A stretch of DNA of 64,000 bases, from assembly GCF_002117915.1 (NCBI RefSeq), contig NZ_BDJB01000007.1, forward strand, positions 1 through 64,000, in the 5' to 3' direction. The stretch is from Sphingomonas sp. TZW2008 (GTDB lineage Bacteria; Pseudomonadota; Alphaproteobacteria; Sphingomonadales; Sphingomonadaceae). This document shows, in pieces, positions 27,255-35,880 of the stretch (within the stretch, counting starts at the first letter, position 1; each line of letters begins with the position of its first letter). Below the pieces are notes generated by a model that had not been told where the DNA came from, did not search any database, and saw nothing but the letters and a program-made list of their open reading frames with translations. The position numbers were made by a program, and so were the translations under genes.

Positions 27255-27344
27255 TGGCGGAGACGGAGGGATTCGAACCCTCGGTACAGTTTCCCGTACG
27301 ACGCTTTAGCAAAGCGTTGGTTTCAGCCACTCACCCACGTCTCC
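27255..27344 (-). tRNA. tRNA-Ser (anticodon GCU)
   Basis: The minus strand starts GGAGACG and ends CGTCTCC-G-CCA, so acceptor stem and CCA end are both encoded. The anticodon GCT lies opposite 27308-27310 in the loop CTTTGCTAAAG. A long variable arm (serine type) and a T-loop GGTTCGAATCC are present. The terminase island lies immediately past its 3' end, the usual side for elements that integrate into tRNA genes, but I found no second copy of the tRNA end. Confidence 0.97.
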
Positions 27345-27513
27345 GGGCCGGCAGAGGCGCGGCTATAGCGGCGTCTTTCGGGGCGATCAACACCGCCGCC
27401 CCGGTTCGGATCGGCGCGCCGCCCATGCGCGCCGTCGCACGCGTTCATTGCCGTGACAGCCATGCTACGGTTAAGATAGGCGAACGGGGTGCGCCCGGGG
27501 GAGTTTTCGAGTG

Positions 27514-28317
27514 ATGCGCAAGTTGATGGTCGCCCTGGGGCTGGTCGCGACGATGCTGGGCGGAGCGGCACCGGCGCAGGTGCGCACGATCGATCCAAAC
27601 CAGACGATCGACGGCGACCTGCAGGGCACGCGTGTGGCCCCGCCGCCGCGCACACCGCAGCCCCGCGCAATGACGCCCCCGCCGCGGGCGACAGCGCCGA
27701 CCTATCGCGAGCCGACCTATACGGACGACAGCGCGCCTGACGCGACCCGCCCGCCGGCGCCCACCGCCCCCGCGCAGCAGAGCGAGCGCACGCCGGCGCA
27801 GGAACAGCGCGCCGAGGCGACGACGCAGGCCGCCACCACCTTCAAGCGCGACGATCTGATCGGCGCGGGCGAGGGCGTGTTCGGCAAGGGCGCTGAAGGC
27901 TTCGCCTCGATCATCGAGAAGATCCTGAGCGAGCAGGGTGAGCCCAACGCCTATATCGCCGGACGCGAGGCGGCGGGCGCGTTCGTCGTCGGGCTGCGCT
28001 ACGGATCGGGGATCATGACGCACAAGGTGGAGGGGCAGATGCCCGTCTACTGGACCGGGCCTTCAGTGGGCTTCGATGTCGGCGGCGATGCCAACAAGGT
28101 CTTTGTCCTCGTCTACAACCTCTACGACACCGCCGAGCTGTTCCGCCGCTTCCCGGCGGCGGAGGGGCGGCTCTATTTCATCGGCGGGTTCGCCGCGACG
28201 TATCTGCGGCGCGGCAATGTGGTGCTGATCCCGGTGCGGCTCGGCGTGGGCTACCGTGCGGGCGTCAACGTCGGCTACATGAAGTTCACGCCCAAATCGA
28301 CCTGGCTGCCGTTCTAG
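27514..28317 (+). CDS. EipA-family (DUF1134) envelope protein
   Basis: A 267-residue exported protein. An N-terminal signal peptide (LMVALGLVATMLGGAAPAQ) is followed by a Pro-rich linker (about 40-110) and a conserved C-terminal DUF1134 domain with GEGVFGKGAEGFASIIEKIL and GSGIMTHKVEG. The family includes EipA of Brucella, a periplasmic protein needed for envelope integrity. The ATG at 27514 and the GTG just before it share a GGGGGAG site. It is convergent with pyrC. Confidence 0.88.
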   Translation: MRKLMVALGLVATMLGGAAPAQVRTIDPNQTIDGDLQGTRVAPPPRTPQPRAMTPPPRATAPTYREPTYTDDSAPDATRPPAPTAPAQQSERTPAQEQRAEATTQAATTFKRDDLIGAGEGVFGKGAEGFASIIEKILSEQGEPNAYIAGREAAGAFVVGLRYGSGIMTHKVEGQMPVYWTGPSVGFDVGGDANKVFVLVYNLYDTAELFRRFPAAEGRLYFIGGFAATYLRRGNVVLIPVRLGVGYRAGVNVGYMKFTPKSTWLPF

Positions 28318-28369
28318 GCGAAGCGCGGCAAGCGCCGCGTCGGCGCTAACTCGCGCAAGCCCGGCCGGC

Positions 28370-28384
28370 GGGCGCCCGGCGCCC
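28370..28384. other. GC-rich perfect palindrome between eipA and pyrC
   Basis: GGGCGCC-C-GGCGCCC lies in the gap between two convergent genes. It has no T-tract; it may help end transcription from both sides. Confidence 0.35.
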
Positions 28385-28430
28385 GTTCGACGACGCGGCT
28401 TCACCACGGCGCGTGCCCGCCTACCCGCTC

Positions 28431-29468
28431 CTAAGCGACCAACTGCCACTCCAGCGTCTCGCCGGCATGGAACGGCACAACCGCGGTATCGCCCTCGCCC
28501 ACCAGCGCGGGTACCGGCGTCGCCACCCGCTCCAGCGTCACCGTCCCCGTATTAAGCGGCAGGCCGTAGAAGCGCGCGCCGTGCTCACTCGCGAACCCCT
28601 CGAACCGGTCGAGCGCGCCTTCCGCCTCGAACACCGACAGGTAGCTTTCGAGCGCGAACGGCGCGTTGAAGATGCCCGCGCATCCACAGCCCGATTCCTT
28701 TGCGCCCACCACGTGCGGCGCGCTGTCGGTCCCGAGGAAGAACTTGGGCGAGCCCGATACCGCCGCGGCGCGCACGGCGAGGCGGTGGCGCTCGCGCTTC
28801 GCCACCGGCAGGCAATAGGCGTGCGGGCGCAGGCCGCCGTCGAAGATCGCGTTGCGGTTGATGATGAGGTGCTGCGGCGTAATCGTCGCAGCCACGGTGT
28901 CGGGCGCGGCGGTCACGTAATCCGCCGCATCGGCGGTGGTGATATGCTCGAGCACGATCCGGAGCGCGGGAAAGTCGCGCACCAGCCGCTGCAACGTGCG
29001 ATCGATGAACACCGCCTCGCGATCGAAGATGTCGACGTCGCGATCGGTCACCTCGCCGTGGATCAGCAGCGGCATGCCGATCGCCTGCATCCGCTCGAGC
29101 ACGGGGGCAAGCGCGAAGATACCGGTCACGCCATGCGCGGAATTGGTCGTCGCGTGCGCGGGATAGAGCTTGCACGCGGTGAACACGCCCTCGGCATGGC
29201 CCACGGCGATCGCGTCCGCGTCGGCGCCGTCGGTAAGATAGCAGGTCATCAGCGGGGTGAAGTCGCAGCCAGCGGGCAGCGCCGCGACGATCCGATCGCG
29301 ATAGGCGCGCGCCGCCGCCGCGTCGGTCACCGGAGGGGTGAGATTGGGCATGATGATCGCGCGGGCGAACTGGCGCGCGGTATGCGCGGCCACCGCCTGC
29401 AGCATCGCGCCGTCGCGCAGGTGGACGTGCCAATCGTCGGGGCGGCGGATCGTGAGGCGCTCGGTCAT
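28431..29468 (-). CDS. pyrC: Dihydroorotase (class II)
   Basis: A 345-residue zinc enzyme that cyclises carbamoyl aspartate to dihydroorotate in pyrimidine synthesis. It has the N-terminal metal motif DDWHVHLRDG and the lysine that is carboxylated in ACKLYPAHATTNS. Zinc-binding histidines are in LLIHGEVTD and VLEHITT, and the catalytic Asp in FLGTDSAPH. Length and motifs match E. coli PyrC. The start is the ATG of MTERLTIRRPDD; a longer frame to 29489 adds nothing recognisable. Confidence 0.95.
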   Translation of the reverse strand: MTERLTIRRPDDWHVHLRDGAMLQAVAAHTARQFARAIIMPNLTPPVTDAAAARAYRDRIVAALPAGCDFTPLMTCYLTDGADADAIAVGHAEGVFTACKLYPAHATTNSAHGVTGIFALAPVLERMQAIGMPLLIHGEVTDRDVDIFDREAVFIDRTLQRLVRDFPALRIVLEHITTADAADYVTAAPDTVAATITPQHLIINRNAIFDGGLRPHAYCLPVAKRERHRLAVRAAAVSGSPKFFLGTDSAPHVVGAKESGCGCAGIFNAPFALESYLSVFEAEGALDRFEGFASEHGARFYGLPLNTGTVTLERVATPVPALVGEGDTAVVPFHAGETLEWQLVA

Positions 29469-29531
29469 GCCACGCGCGATAGCCGGCACCCGCCGGCTTG
29501 TGAATGACGACCGCGCGCCTAGCTTGGCGGG

Positions 29532-30287
29532 ATGACCGATGCCGCCCCTGCCCCGCCTGCCGAGACACCCACGACGACGCTGGCCGATCGCGCGCTGATC
29601 CGCCTGTCGGGCGAGGACGTGCGCGGCTTCCTCCAGGGGCTCGTCACCAACGACGTCGCCGGGCCGCTGCCGGTGTGGGCGGCGCTGCTGTCACCGCAGG
29701 GCAAGGCGCTGTTCGACTTCATCGTCTGGGCCGACAGCGACGATCTGCTACTCGATGCCGAAGGGAATCAGGCAGACGCACTCGCCAAGCGGCTGACGCT
29801 CTATCGCCTGCGCCGCCCGATCACCATCGCGCGCGACGATACGCTGGCGGTGCACTGGTCGCCCGGCGGGGACTCCGGCGTGCCCGATCCACGCCTTGCC
29901 GAGCTCGGGCGGCGCTGGATCGCCCCCGCGGGCGCCCCGGCGGCGGGCTGGCACGCGCATCGCCTGTCGCTCGGCGTCACCGAGGGCGTGGCCGAGCTCG
30001 GCAGCGGCGAGACGCTATGGCTCGAATGCAACGCGCGCGAGCTGGGCGGCGTCAGCTTCGCGAAGGGCTGCTACGTCGGGCAGGAGAATACCGCGCGGAT
30101 GAACTATCGCTCGACGGTCAATCGCCGGCTGGTCGTCGCGCCGCTCGCCGAAGCCGGCCCGCGGACGCGCGCGCGCTATCCCGATCTCGGGCTGATGGTG
30201 GAGCATCGCCGCGTCGAATCGCTCGGCGATGCGCTGCACCCGGCGTGGCTCGAAGCGGCGCTGGCGACCGAACAACCGGCTGATTAA
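29532..30287 (+). CDS. YgfZ/GcvT-type folate-binding protein
   Basis: A 251-residue relative of the GcvT T-protein that supports iron-sulfur cluster assembly and repair (YgfZ/IBA57). The defining motif KGCYVGQE starts at residue 178, with the redox-relevant Cys180. The N-terminal DRALIRLSGEDVRGFLQGLVTND is also typical. Divergent from pyrC; its stop overlaps the convergent LD-carboxypeptidase by four bases. Confidence 0.9.
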   Translation: MTDAAPAPPAETPTTTLADRALIRLSGEDVRGFLQGLVTNDVAGPLPVWAALLSPQGKALFDFIVWADSDDLLLDAEGNQADALAKRLTLYRLRRPITIARDDTLAVHWSPGGDSGVPDPRLAELGRRWIAPAGAPAAGWHAHRLSLGVTEGVAELGSGETLWLECNARELGGVSFAKGCYVGQENTARMNYRSTVNRRLVVAPLAEAGPRTRARYPDLGLMVEHRRVESLGDALHPAWLEAALATEQPAD

Positions 30288-31111
30288 CCCGCGATCATCC
30301 CGAAGGGCACGACGCGGTTCGTCTGCGTGTGCCCGATCTCCGCCGGCCCCAAATAGGGCACACCCATGTCGGCGCACCACCGCGCGATCATCACCGCCAG
30401 TGTCTCGCCCCAGCGCGGCGTGTTGTCCTTGACGTCGGTCACGGCGCCGAGCCGCACGCCGGCGATGCCGCGCAGCTGCGTCGCGTTGGCCATCGTGAAC
30501 AACAGCCGGTCGACGTTGTACAGCGGCTCGGACACTTCCTCGATCAGCAACTCGTGGTCGGTTAGGTCGGGCAGCCACGGTGTCCCGATCAGCGCGCCGA
30601 GGATCGCGAGGTTGAACGCCGCCGCCGGCCGCTTGCCGAGGCCCGGCTCGAGCCCCTGCCGCTCGCCGCGCGCGATCCAGCCCAATGCACGCGCCACCGT
30701 CGCATCGCCGCCGCCCGAGCGGCGCATGATATCGATCGGCATCGGTCCGTGCGCCACCTGCCCGATCCGCCGAGCATAGAGCGCGCCGAGCAGGAACCCC
30801 ATATCCGAATAGCCGACGTATTTCTTGGCGCGCGCCGCGGCGTTGAGCTGCGGCATCACGCGCGCCAGGATCCGGTTCGATCCGTAGCCGCCACGCGCGA
30901 ACCAGATCGCGCCGAATGCGGCATCGTTGGCGAATTCGAGGAACGCCGCCGCGCGCCGCGCATCGCGGCCGGCAAAATGCCCGTCATTCTCCCAGCATTG
31001 CGGATGGAAGACGAGCTCGACCTCGGGATAGGCGATCGCGGCAAGCGCGGTCAGCGGCGCGACCATGTCGGGGTTGGCGGTGTTCGCCGGCGCGACGATG
31101 CCGATCTTCAC
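30284..31111 (-). CDS. LD-carboxypeptidase (S66 family)
   Basis: A 275-residue cytoplasmic serine peptidase that removes the terminal D-Ala from murein tetrapeptides during recycling. The nucleophile motif RGGYGSN (about residue 73-79) is clear, and the Glu and His positions of the S66 triad are plausible in the C-terminal half (DHELLIEEVSEPLY). It is divergent from an Mpl-like ligase, the next enzyme of the recycling route. Confidence 0.88.
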   Translation of the reverse strand: MKIGIVAPANTANPDMVAPLTALAAIAYPEVELVFHPQCWENDGHFAGRDARRAAAFLEFANDAAFGAIWFARGGYGSNRILARVMPQLNAAARAKKYVGYSDMGFLLGALYARRIGQVAHGPMPIDIMRRSGGGDATVARALGWIARGERQGLEPGLGKRPAAAFNLAILGALIGTPWLPDLTDHELLIEEVSEPLYNVDRLLFTMANATQLRGIAGVRLGAVTDVKDNTPRWGETLAVMIARWCADMGVPYLGPAEIGHTQTNRVVPFGMIAG

Positions 31112-31196
31112 GCTGCGATGCTCATGCTGGCGCCTTTGTCATCTGTTCCGGCGCCTTCACCTTGCCCGATCCCGCCCGCGGCGATAGCGCGCCGCC

Positions 31197-32606
31197 ATGC
31201 ACGACGGCAACATCGCGAACGCCCGCTTCTTCTTCGTCGGGGTCGGCGGCTCGGGGATGATGCCGCTGGCGATGATCCTCGCCGGGCGCGGGGCGATCGT
31301 CGCCGGCTCGGATCGCGGGCTCGATCAGGGGCGCGTGCCCGCGAAGTTCGACGATCTCGCGACCAAAGGCGTCGCGCTGTTCCCACAGGACGGCAGCGGC
31401 ATCGTCTCGCCCGACCAGATCGTCGTCGCCTCCGCGGCGGTTGAGGCGAGCGTCGCGGATATCGTCGCCGCCGACCGACTCGGCTGCCGCCGCATGACGC
31501 GCGCCGAGCTCAATGCCGCGCTGTTCAATGCCAGCCGAGTGCCGATCGGTGTCGCGGGGACCAGCGGCAAATCGACCGTCACCGGCATGATTGCGCGCAT
31601 CCTCCACGATGCGGGCCGCGATCCCACGGTGATGAACGGCGCGGTGATGAAGGATTTCGCGCGCGCCGATCGCCCTTTCGCCAGCGCGCTCGTCGGCAGC
31701 GGCGACGCCTATGTTAGCGAAGTGGACGAGAGCGATGGATCGATCGCGCTCTACCGCCCGCAGATCGCGGTGCTCAACAACGTCAGCCTCGACCACAAGT
31801 CGCTTGACGAACTGAACGCGCTGTTCGCCGCCTTCATCGCCGCGGCGGGGATGGCGATCGTTAACGTCGACAATCCCGATGCCGCCGCGCTCGCGATGCA
31901 ACTGCCGCGTGACCGGGTGACGACCTTCTCGCTCGGCGGCGACGCCGATCTCGTCGCGCGCGACATCGCCGAGGAACCGTTCGCGATCGCCTTCACGCTG
32001 CGCGACGCGCGCGTGCGGCTGCAGGTGCCCGGGCGGCACAACGTGTCGAACGCGCTTGCCGCGATCGGGGCCGCGCTCGCCGCGGGCGTGCCGTTCGATG
32101 CGGCGATCGCCGCCCTCGCCGCTTACACCGGGCTGAAGCGCCGCTTCGATCTCGTCGGCACGGCGGGCGGCGTCGCGGTGATCGACGATTTCGGGCACAA
32201 TCCGGACAAGATCGCCGCGACGCTGGCGACGCTGCACGCCTTTCCCGGCCGGCTCCTCGTGCTGTTCCAGCCGCACGGCTACGGGCCCTTGAAGGCGATG
32301 CGGCGCGAGCTCGTCGACACCTTCGTCCGCGGGCTCGATCGCGACGACCTGCTCGTCCTCCCCGATCCCGTTTACCAGGGCGGCACGGTCTCACGCGAGG
32401 TGACGAGCGCCGATATCGTCGCCGACGTCGCAGCGGCGGGCGCTGCCGCGCGCCACGTCCCCGATCGCGCCGCCGCCGCCGCGCATCTCACCGCTCAGGC
32501 GCGCAGCGGCGATCGCATCGTGGTGATGGGCGCGCGCGACGATACGCTGCCGCTGCTCGCCGCGGAGATGGTGGCGCAGCTCGCCGCACGTGATAAGGTC
32601 GCATGA
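31197..32606 (+). CDS. Mur ligase, Mpl/MurC-like
   Basis: A 469-residue ATP-dependent Mur ligase. The N-terminal UDP-binding motif is [13 protein letters not shown], the P-loop is [10 protein letters not shown] (around residue 120), and later motifs are [19 protein letters not shown] and [10 protein letters not shown]. Mpl joins the recycled tripeptide to UDP-MurNAc, whereas MurC adds L-Ala. Lying opposite the LD-carboxypeptidase favours the recycling role. The P-loop has Ser where MurC/Mpl usually have His (GTSGKS versus GTHGKT), so the exact substrate is uncertain. Confidence 0.8.
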   Translation: MHDGNIANARFFFVGVGGSGMMPLAMILAGRGAIVAGSDRGLDQGRVPAKFDDLATKGVALFPQDGSGIVSPDQIVVASAAVEASVADIVAADRLGCRRMTRAELNAALFNASRVPIGVAGTSGKSTVTGMIARILHDAGRDPTVMNGAVMKDFARADRPFASALVGSGDAYVSEVDESDGSIALYRPQIAVLNNVSLDHKSLDELNALFAAFIAAAGMAIVNVDNPDAAALAMQLPRDRVTTFSLGGDADLVARDIAEEPFAIAFTLRDARVRLQVPGRHNVSNALAAIGAALAAGVPFDAAIAALAAYTGLKRRFDLVGTAGGVAVIDDFGHNPDKIAATLATLHAFPGRLLVLFQPHGYGPLKAMRRELVDTFVRGLDRDDLLVLPDPVYQGGTVSREVTSADIVADVAAAGAAARHVPDRAAAAAHLTAQARSGDRIVVMGARDDTLPLLAAEMVAQLAARDKVA

Positions 32607-32628
32607 CCAGCCACCAAGGAGCGCACCG

Positions 32629-32883
32629 ATGATCCGCCGCCTGTTCCTCGACCACCCCGCCTCGGTCGGCGAGAGCTACGTCGAGCATCTCGGCGTCGCG
32701 TCGCGCTTCGGCGTGCGGATGGTGGCGGGTGGGCTCGGCGCGCTGGTCCACGGCATCCTGCCCTTCGCCTGCAAATCGACCGGCAGCCGCACGATCGCGA
32801 CGCTCCACGCCGAGATGGTCGCCAAGCGGACGGCGAAGCGCGACGCCGAAACGCAGCTCAAGACGGTCGAATACGTCATCTGA
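32629..32883 (+). CDS. DUF6356-type small protein
   Basis: An 84-residue protein with the DUF6356 pattern: FLDHPASVGESYVEHL at the N-terminus and a hydrophobic stretch ALVHGILPFACKSTGSRTI. Homologues are small proteins of unknown function in alphaproteobacteria. The start follows an AAGGAG site. It comes 22 bases after the Mur ligase and just before a GNAT gene, so all three may be one transcript. Confidence 0.75.
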   Translation: MIRRLFLDHPASVGESYVEHLGVASRFGVRMVAGGLGALVHGILPFACKSTGSRTIATLHAEMVAKRTAKRDAETQLKTVEYVI

Positions 32884-32899
32884 GCGTGGGCGCGCGGTG

Positions 32900-33442
32900 A
32901 TGAGCGGCGCGGCACGATCGATCGAAATCCGTCCGCTCGCAGCCACCGATCTCGCCGCGGCGGTGGCGATCCAGGACGCAACCTATCCCGCTTTCCTGCG
33001 CGAGCCGGCGACTGCCTTCGCCAGCCGCCTCGCGCTCGGTGCGAGCTACTGCTTTGCGGCGCATATCGACGGCGTGCTCGCGGGATATCTCCTCGCGCAC
33101 GGCTGGCAGCGTGAAGCGCCCCCGCCGGTCGGCGCCGCTCTGATCGACGACGGCGCGCGCGACGTGCTGTTCATCCATGACCTGGCGGTCGCGTCAGCGG
33201 AACGCGGCACGGGTATCGGCCGCGCGCTGGTGGCGCAGGGCATCGCTGCCGCGACGGCCGACGGGATCACGGCGGCGGAACTGATCGCGGTCGAGGGGGC
33301 GAGCGCCTTCTGGGCCGGGATGGGCTTCGCGCAGGCGCCGACCAGCCCCGCGCTTGCCGCCAAGGTCGCCGGCTACGGCCCGCACGCCCGGTGGATGACG
33401 CGAGCGATCGGCCTAGCCAGCCATCCCGACGGCCTCGCCTGA
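32900..33442 (+). CDS. GNAT acetyltransferase
   Basis: A 180-residue GNAT protein: EIRPLAATDLAAAVAIQDATYP at the start, then LFIHDLAVASAERGTGIGRALV carrying the acetyl-CoA loop (ERGTGIGRAL, about residue 99). The start is ATG 32900 with a GTG one codon before. It follows the DUF6356 gene. Substrate unknown. Confidence 0.8.
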   Translation: MSGAARSIEIRPLAATDLAAAVAIQDATYPAFLREPATAFASRLALGASYCFAAHIDGVLAGYLLAHGWQREAPPPVGAALIDDGARDVLFIHDLAVASAERGTGIGRALVAQGIAAATADGITAAELIAVEGASAFWAGMGFAQAPTSPALAAKVAGYGPHARWMTRAIGLASHPDGLA

Positions 33443-33502
33443 CGTTACTCAACCGCTCGCCGGGGTTTCGCCACCGCGCCCGCTCCCCTACATCGCGCGT
33501 CG

Positions 33503-34261
33503 ATGACCGACGCCCCTCGCGCCGCCAGCGCGCCCCGCCCCCAAGCTCGCCCCCAAGCCCGCCCTCGCCTCGCCTATCATCTCACCGAAGGCGCCGGGCC
33601 GACGATCGTCTTCCTGCCCGGCTATGCCTCCGACATGGAAGGCACCAAGGCGCTCGCGCTCGAGCGCTGGGCGAAGGCGAGCGGCCGCGCCTTCCTGCGT
33701 TTCGACTATGCCGGCTGCGGCGCGAGTGAGGGCAAGTTCGAGGACCAGTCGCTCGCCGACTGGCGCGACGATGCGCTGGCGATGATCGATCAGGCGGTGA
33801 CGGGGCCGGTCGTGCTCGTCGGCTCGTCGATGGGCGGGTGGATCATGCTGCTCGCCGCGCTCGCCCGGCCGGATCGCGTCACGGCGCTTGTCGGCATCGC
33901 GCCCGCGCCCGATTTCACCGACTGGGGCTTCAGCCAGGACGAGAAGCTCTACATCCTCCAGCATGGGCGACTAGAGCGGCCCAATCCCTACGGCCCCGCC
34001 CCCACCGTCTACACCCGCCGCTTCTGGCAGGCGGGCGAGGCGAGCCGCGTGATGCACGGCCCGATCGCGATCGACTGCCCCGTGCGGCTGCTCCACGGCC
34101 AGCGCGATCCCGACGTGCCTTGGGCGCAGTCGATACGGCTCGCTGAACTGCTGCGTACCGGCGACGTTCAGCTGACGCTCGTCAAGGACGGGGACCACCG
34201 CCTGTCGCGCGACGCCGATCTCGCGCTGCTGATCCGCACGGTGGAGGAGGTATTGCCATGA
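33503..34261 (+). CDS. Alpha/beta hydrolase
   Basis: A 252-residue serine hydrolase. The nucleophile elbow is GSSMGGW with S109. The oxyanion region FLPGYASDMEGTKA follows the first strand, and the acid and His are in HGQRDPDVPW and GDHRLSRD near the C-terminus. It resembles palmitoyl-protein-thioesterase/ABHD10-like hydrolases. It overlaps the TPR gene that follows by four bases. Confidence 0.85.
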   Translation: MTDAPRAASAPRPQARPQARPRLAYHLTEGAGPTIVFLPGYASDMEGTKALALERWAKASGRAFLRFDYAGCGASEGKFEDQSLADWRDDALAMIDQAVTGPVVLVGSSMGGWIMLLAALARPDRVTALVGIAPAPDFTDWGFSQDEKLYILQHGRLERPNPYGPAPTVYTRRFWQAGEASRVMHGPIAIDCPVRLLHGQRDPDVPWAQSIRLAELLRTGDVQLTLVKDGDHRLSRDADLALLIRTVEEVLP

Positions 34262-34971
34262 TGCTGATCGCGCTCGCCCTGCAAGCCGCGGCGCTGCCGC
34301 CGGGTGAGAGCTGCGCCGCGCTGATTTCGACCGACGCCATCGCGGCGGAACGGCGCGCGGCCACGAACCGCAGCGTCGACGGGCGCGCCTGCCTTGGTCT
34401 CGCGCTCGTCGCGCAGCAGCGCTTTGCCGACGCCGCCCCCGCCTTCGAGGAGGCCGCCAAGGCCGCCGAGCTGAAGCGCGACGGCAACGCTGCCCGCTAT
34501 TGGGCGCAGGCCGGCAATGCGTGGCTCGCGGGGCAGAACCCGGCAAAGGCGCGCGCGGCGCTCGACGCGGCGCTGGCGGCGGGCACGCTCGATGGGCTGG
34601 AGCGCGGCGAGGCGGCGCTCGATCGCGCGCGCGCGCTCGTCGCCGCGGGCGATACCAAGGCGGCACGCGCTGACCTCGACCTTGCGCTGGTCGATGCGGC
34701 CGACGATCCGCTCGCTTGGCTCCTCTCCGCGACGCTCGCGCGGCGCACCGGCGACATGACGCTGGCGAAGAACCATATTGCGGAAGCGCTGCGTCGCTCG
34801 CCCGACGACGCGCAGGTGCAGCTTGAGGCCGGCAACATCGCCGCGCTGGCAGGCGACGAGGCGGGTGCTCGCGCCGCGTGGCAGGCGGCGGCGCGGATCG
34901 CCCCCGATCGACCGGCGGGCCAATCCGCGGCTCGCGCGTTGACGCAATTCGCCGCAGCCGCGACCAAGTAA
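34258..34971 (+). CDS. Tetratricopeptide repeat protein
   Basis: A 237-residue Ala-rich protein with TPR-like helix pairs (for example ALVAQQRFADAAPAFEEAAKAAELK, ALDRARALVAAGDTKAARADLDLAL, and LAKNHIAEALRRSPDDAQVQLEAGN). A hydrophobic start (MLIALALQAAALPPGESC) suggests export or a short anchor. It is coupled to the hydrolase gene before it (ATGA). It probably mediates a protein contact; its partner is unknown. Confidence 0.75.
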   Translation: MMLIALALQAAALPPGESCAALISTDAIAAERRAATNRSVDGRACLGLALVAQQRFADAAPAFEEAAKAAELKRDGNAARYWAQAGNAWLAGQNPAKARAALDAALAAGTLDGLERGEAALDRARALVAAGDTKAARADLDLALVDAADDPLAWLLSATLARRTGDMTLAKNHIAEALRRSPDDAQVQLEAGNIAALAGDEAGARAAWQAAARIAPDRPAGQSAARALTQFAAAATK

Positions 34972-34984
34972 CCACGGAGGACCA

Positions 34985-35440
34985 ATGCGCTATCTCCACA
35001 CCATGATCCGGGTCGCCGATCCGGAAAAGACGATCCGCTTCTTCGAGGTGCTCGGCCTCAAGGAAGTCCGCCGCACCGAGAGCGAGGCGGGGCGCTTCAC
35101 GCTGATCTTTCTCGCCAGCCCCGACGACATGAACGGCCCGGGCGAGCGCGGGCGCGCCGAGGTGGAGCTGACCTACAACTGGCCGCCCGAGGACGGCAGC
35201 GCGCCCGAGGAATATACCGGCGGCCGCAATTTCGGGCACCTCGCCTATGATTGCGACGATATCTACGCGACGTGCCAGGCGGTGCTCGACGCAGGGTACA
35301 CCGTCCACCGTCCGCCGCGCGACGGGCACATGGCGTTCGTCAAGACGCCCGACGGCATCTCGATCGAGCTGCTGCAATTGAACGGCCGCAAGCCGCCGCA
35401 GGAGCCCTGGGCCTCGATGCCCAACACCGGCAGCTGGTGA
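34985..35440 (+). CDS. gloA: Lactoylglutathione lyase (glyoxalase I)
   Basis: A 151-residue VOC-fold metalloenzyme that converts the hemithioacetal of methylglyoxal and glutathione to S-lactoylglutathione. MRYLHTMIRVADPEKTIRFFEVLGLKEVRR, VELTYNW and GHLAYDCDDIY match GloA, including the metal-site His5, Glu57 region and GISIELLQL near the C-terminus. It has a GGAGG-type ribosome site, shares one base with the next gene, and gloB follows. Confidence 0.93.
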   Translation: MRYLHTMIRVADPEKTIRFFEVLGLKEVRRTESEAGRFTLIFLASPDDMNGPGERGRAEVELTYNWPPEDGSAPEEYTGGRNFGHLAYDCDDIYATCQAVLDAGYTVHRPPRDGHMAFVKTPDGISIELLQLNGRKPPQEPWASMPNTGSW

Positions 35441-35880
35441 TGGCGGCGCCCGCGCCCGCAATGTCGACGGGGACGGGACGGTTGATCGTCAACATCGACG
35501 TTCCCGACCTGGCGCGGGCGCAGGCCTTCTACTGCGGCGTGTTCGGCCTTGCCCCGGCACGGCGGCTCGCGCCCGGCGTGCTCGAGCTCGTCGGGCTGGA
35601 TGCGCCGATCTACCTGCTCGAGATGGACGACGGCAGCCGTGCGAGCGACCAGTCGCCGGCGCAACGCGACTATCGCCGCCACTGGACCCCGGTCCACCTC
35701 GACGTCGCGGTCGACGATCTCGACCGCGCACGCGCCGCGGCGATCGCGGCGGGCGCGCGCGACGAGGGCGGGATTCGCGAGGCTGCCTATGGCCGCATCG
35801 CCAGCTTCGCCGACCCGTTCGGCCACGGTTTCTGCCTGATCCAGTTCAACGAAAGGGGCTATGATGCCATCGCCACTTGA
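35440..35880 (+). CDS. VOC-family protein
   Basis: A 146-residue vicinal-oxygen-chelate fold protein (IVNIDVPDLARAQAFYCGVFGL, then VHLDVAVDDLDRARAAAIAAGA, then FADPFGHGFCLIQF). It begins within the gloA stop (TGATG) and overlaps gloB by 20 bases, so it is certainly co-translated with the two glyoxalases. Substrate unknown; a role in aldehyde or toxin handling is inferred from context. Confidence 0.85.
   Translation: MAAPAPAMSTGTGRLIVNIDVPDLARAQAFYCGVFGLAPARRLAPGVLELVGLDAPIYLLEMDDGSRASDQSPAQRDYRRHWTPVHLDVAVDDLDRARAAAIAAGARDEGGIREAAYGRIASFADPFGHGFCLIQFNERGYDAIAT

Noticed and set aside
27130..27330. 66-codon frame containing CTEGSNPSVSA
   Set aside because: This is a translation of the tRNA-Ser gene and its 3' flank, a known annotation artefact.
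27230..27345. Attachment site of the terminase island at tRNA-Ser
   Set aside because: I looked for a second copy of the tRNA 3' end (GGAGGGATTCGAACCC) in 20-27 kb and earlier and did not find it; the island's far end may be outside this window or degraded.
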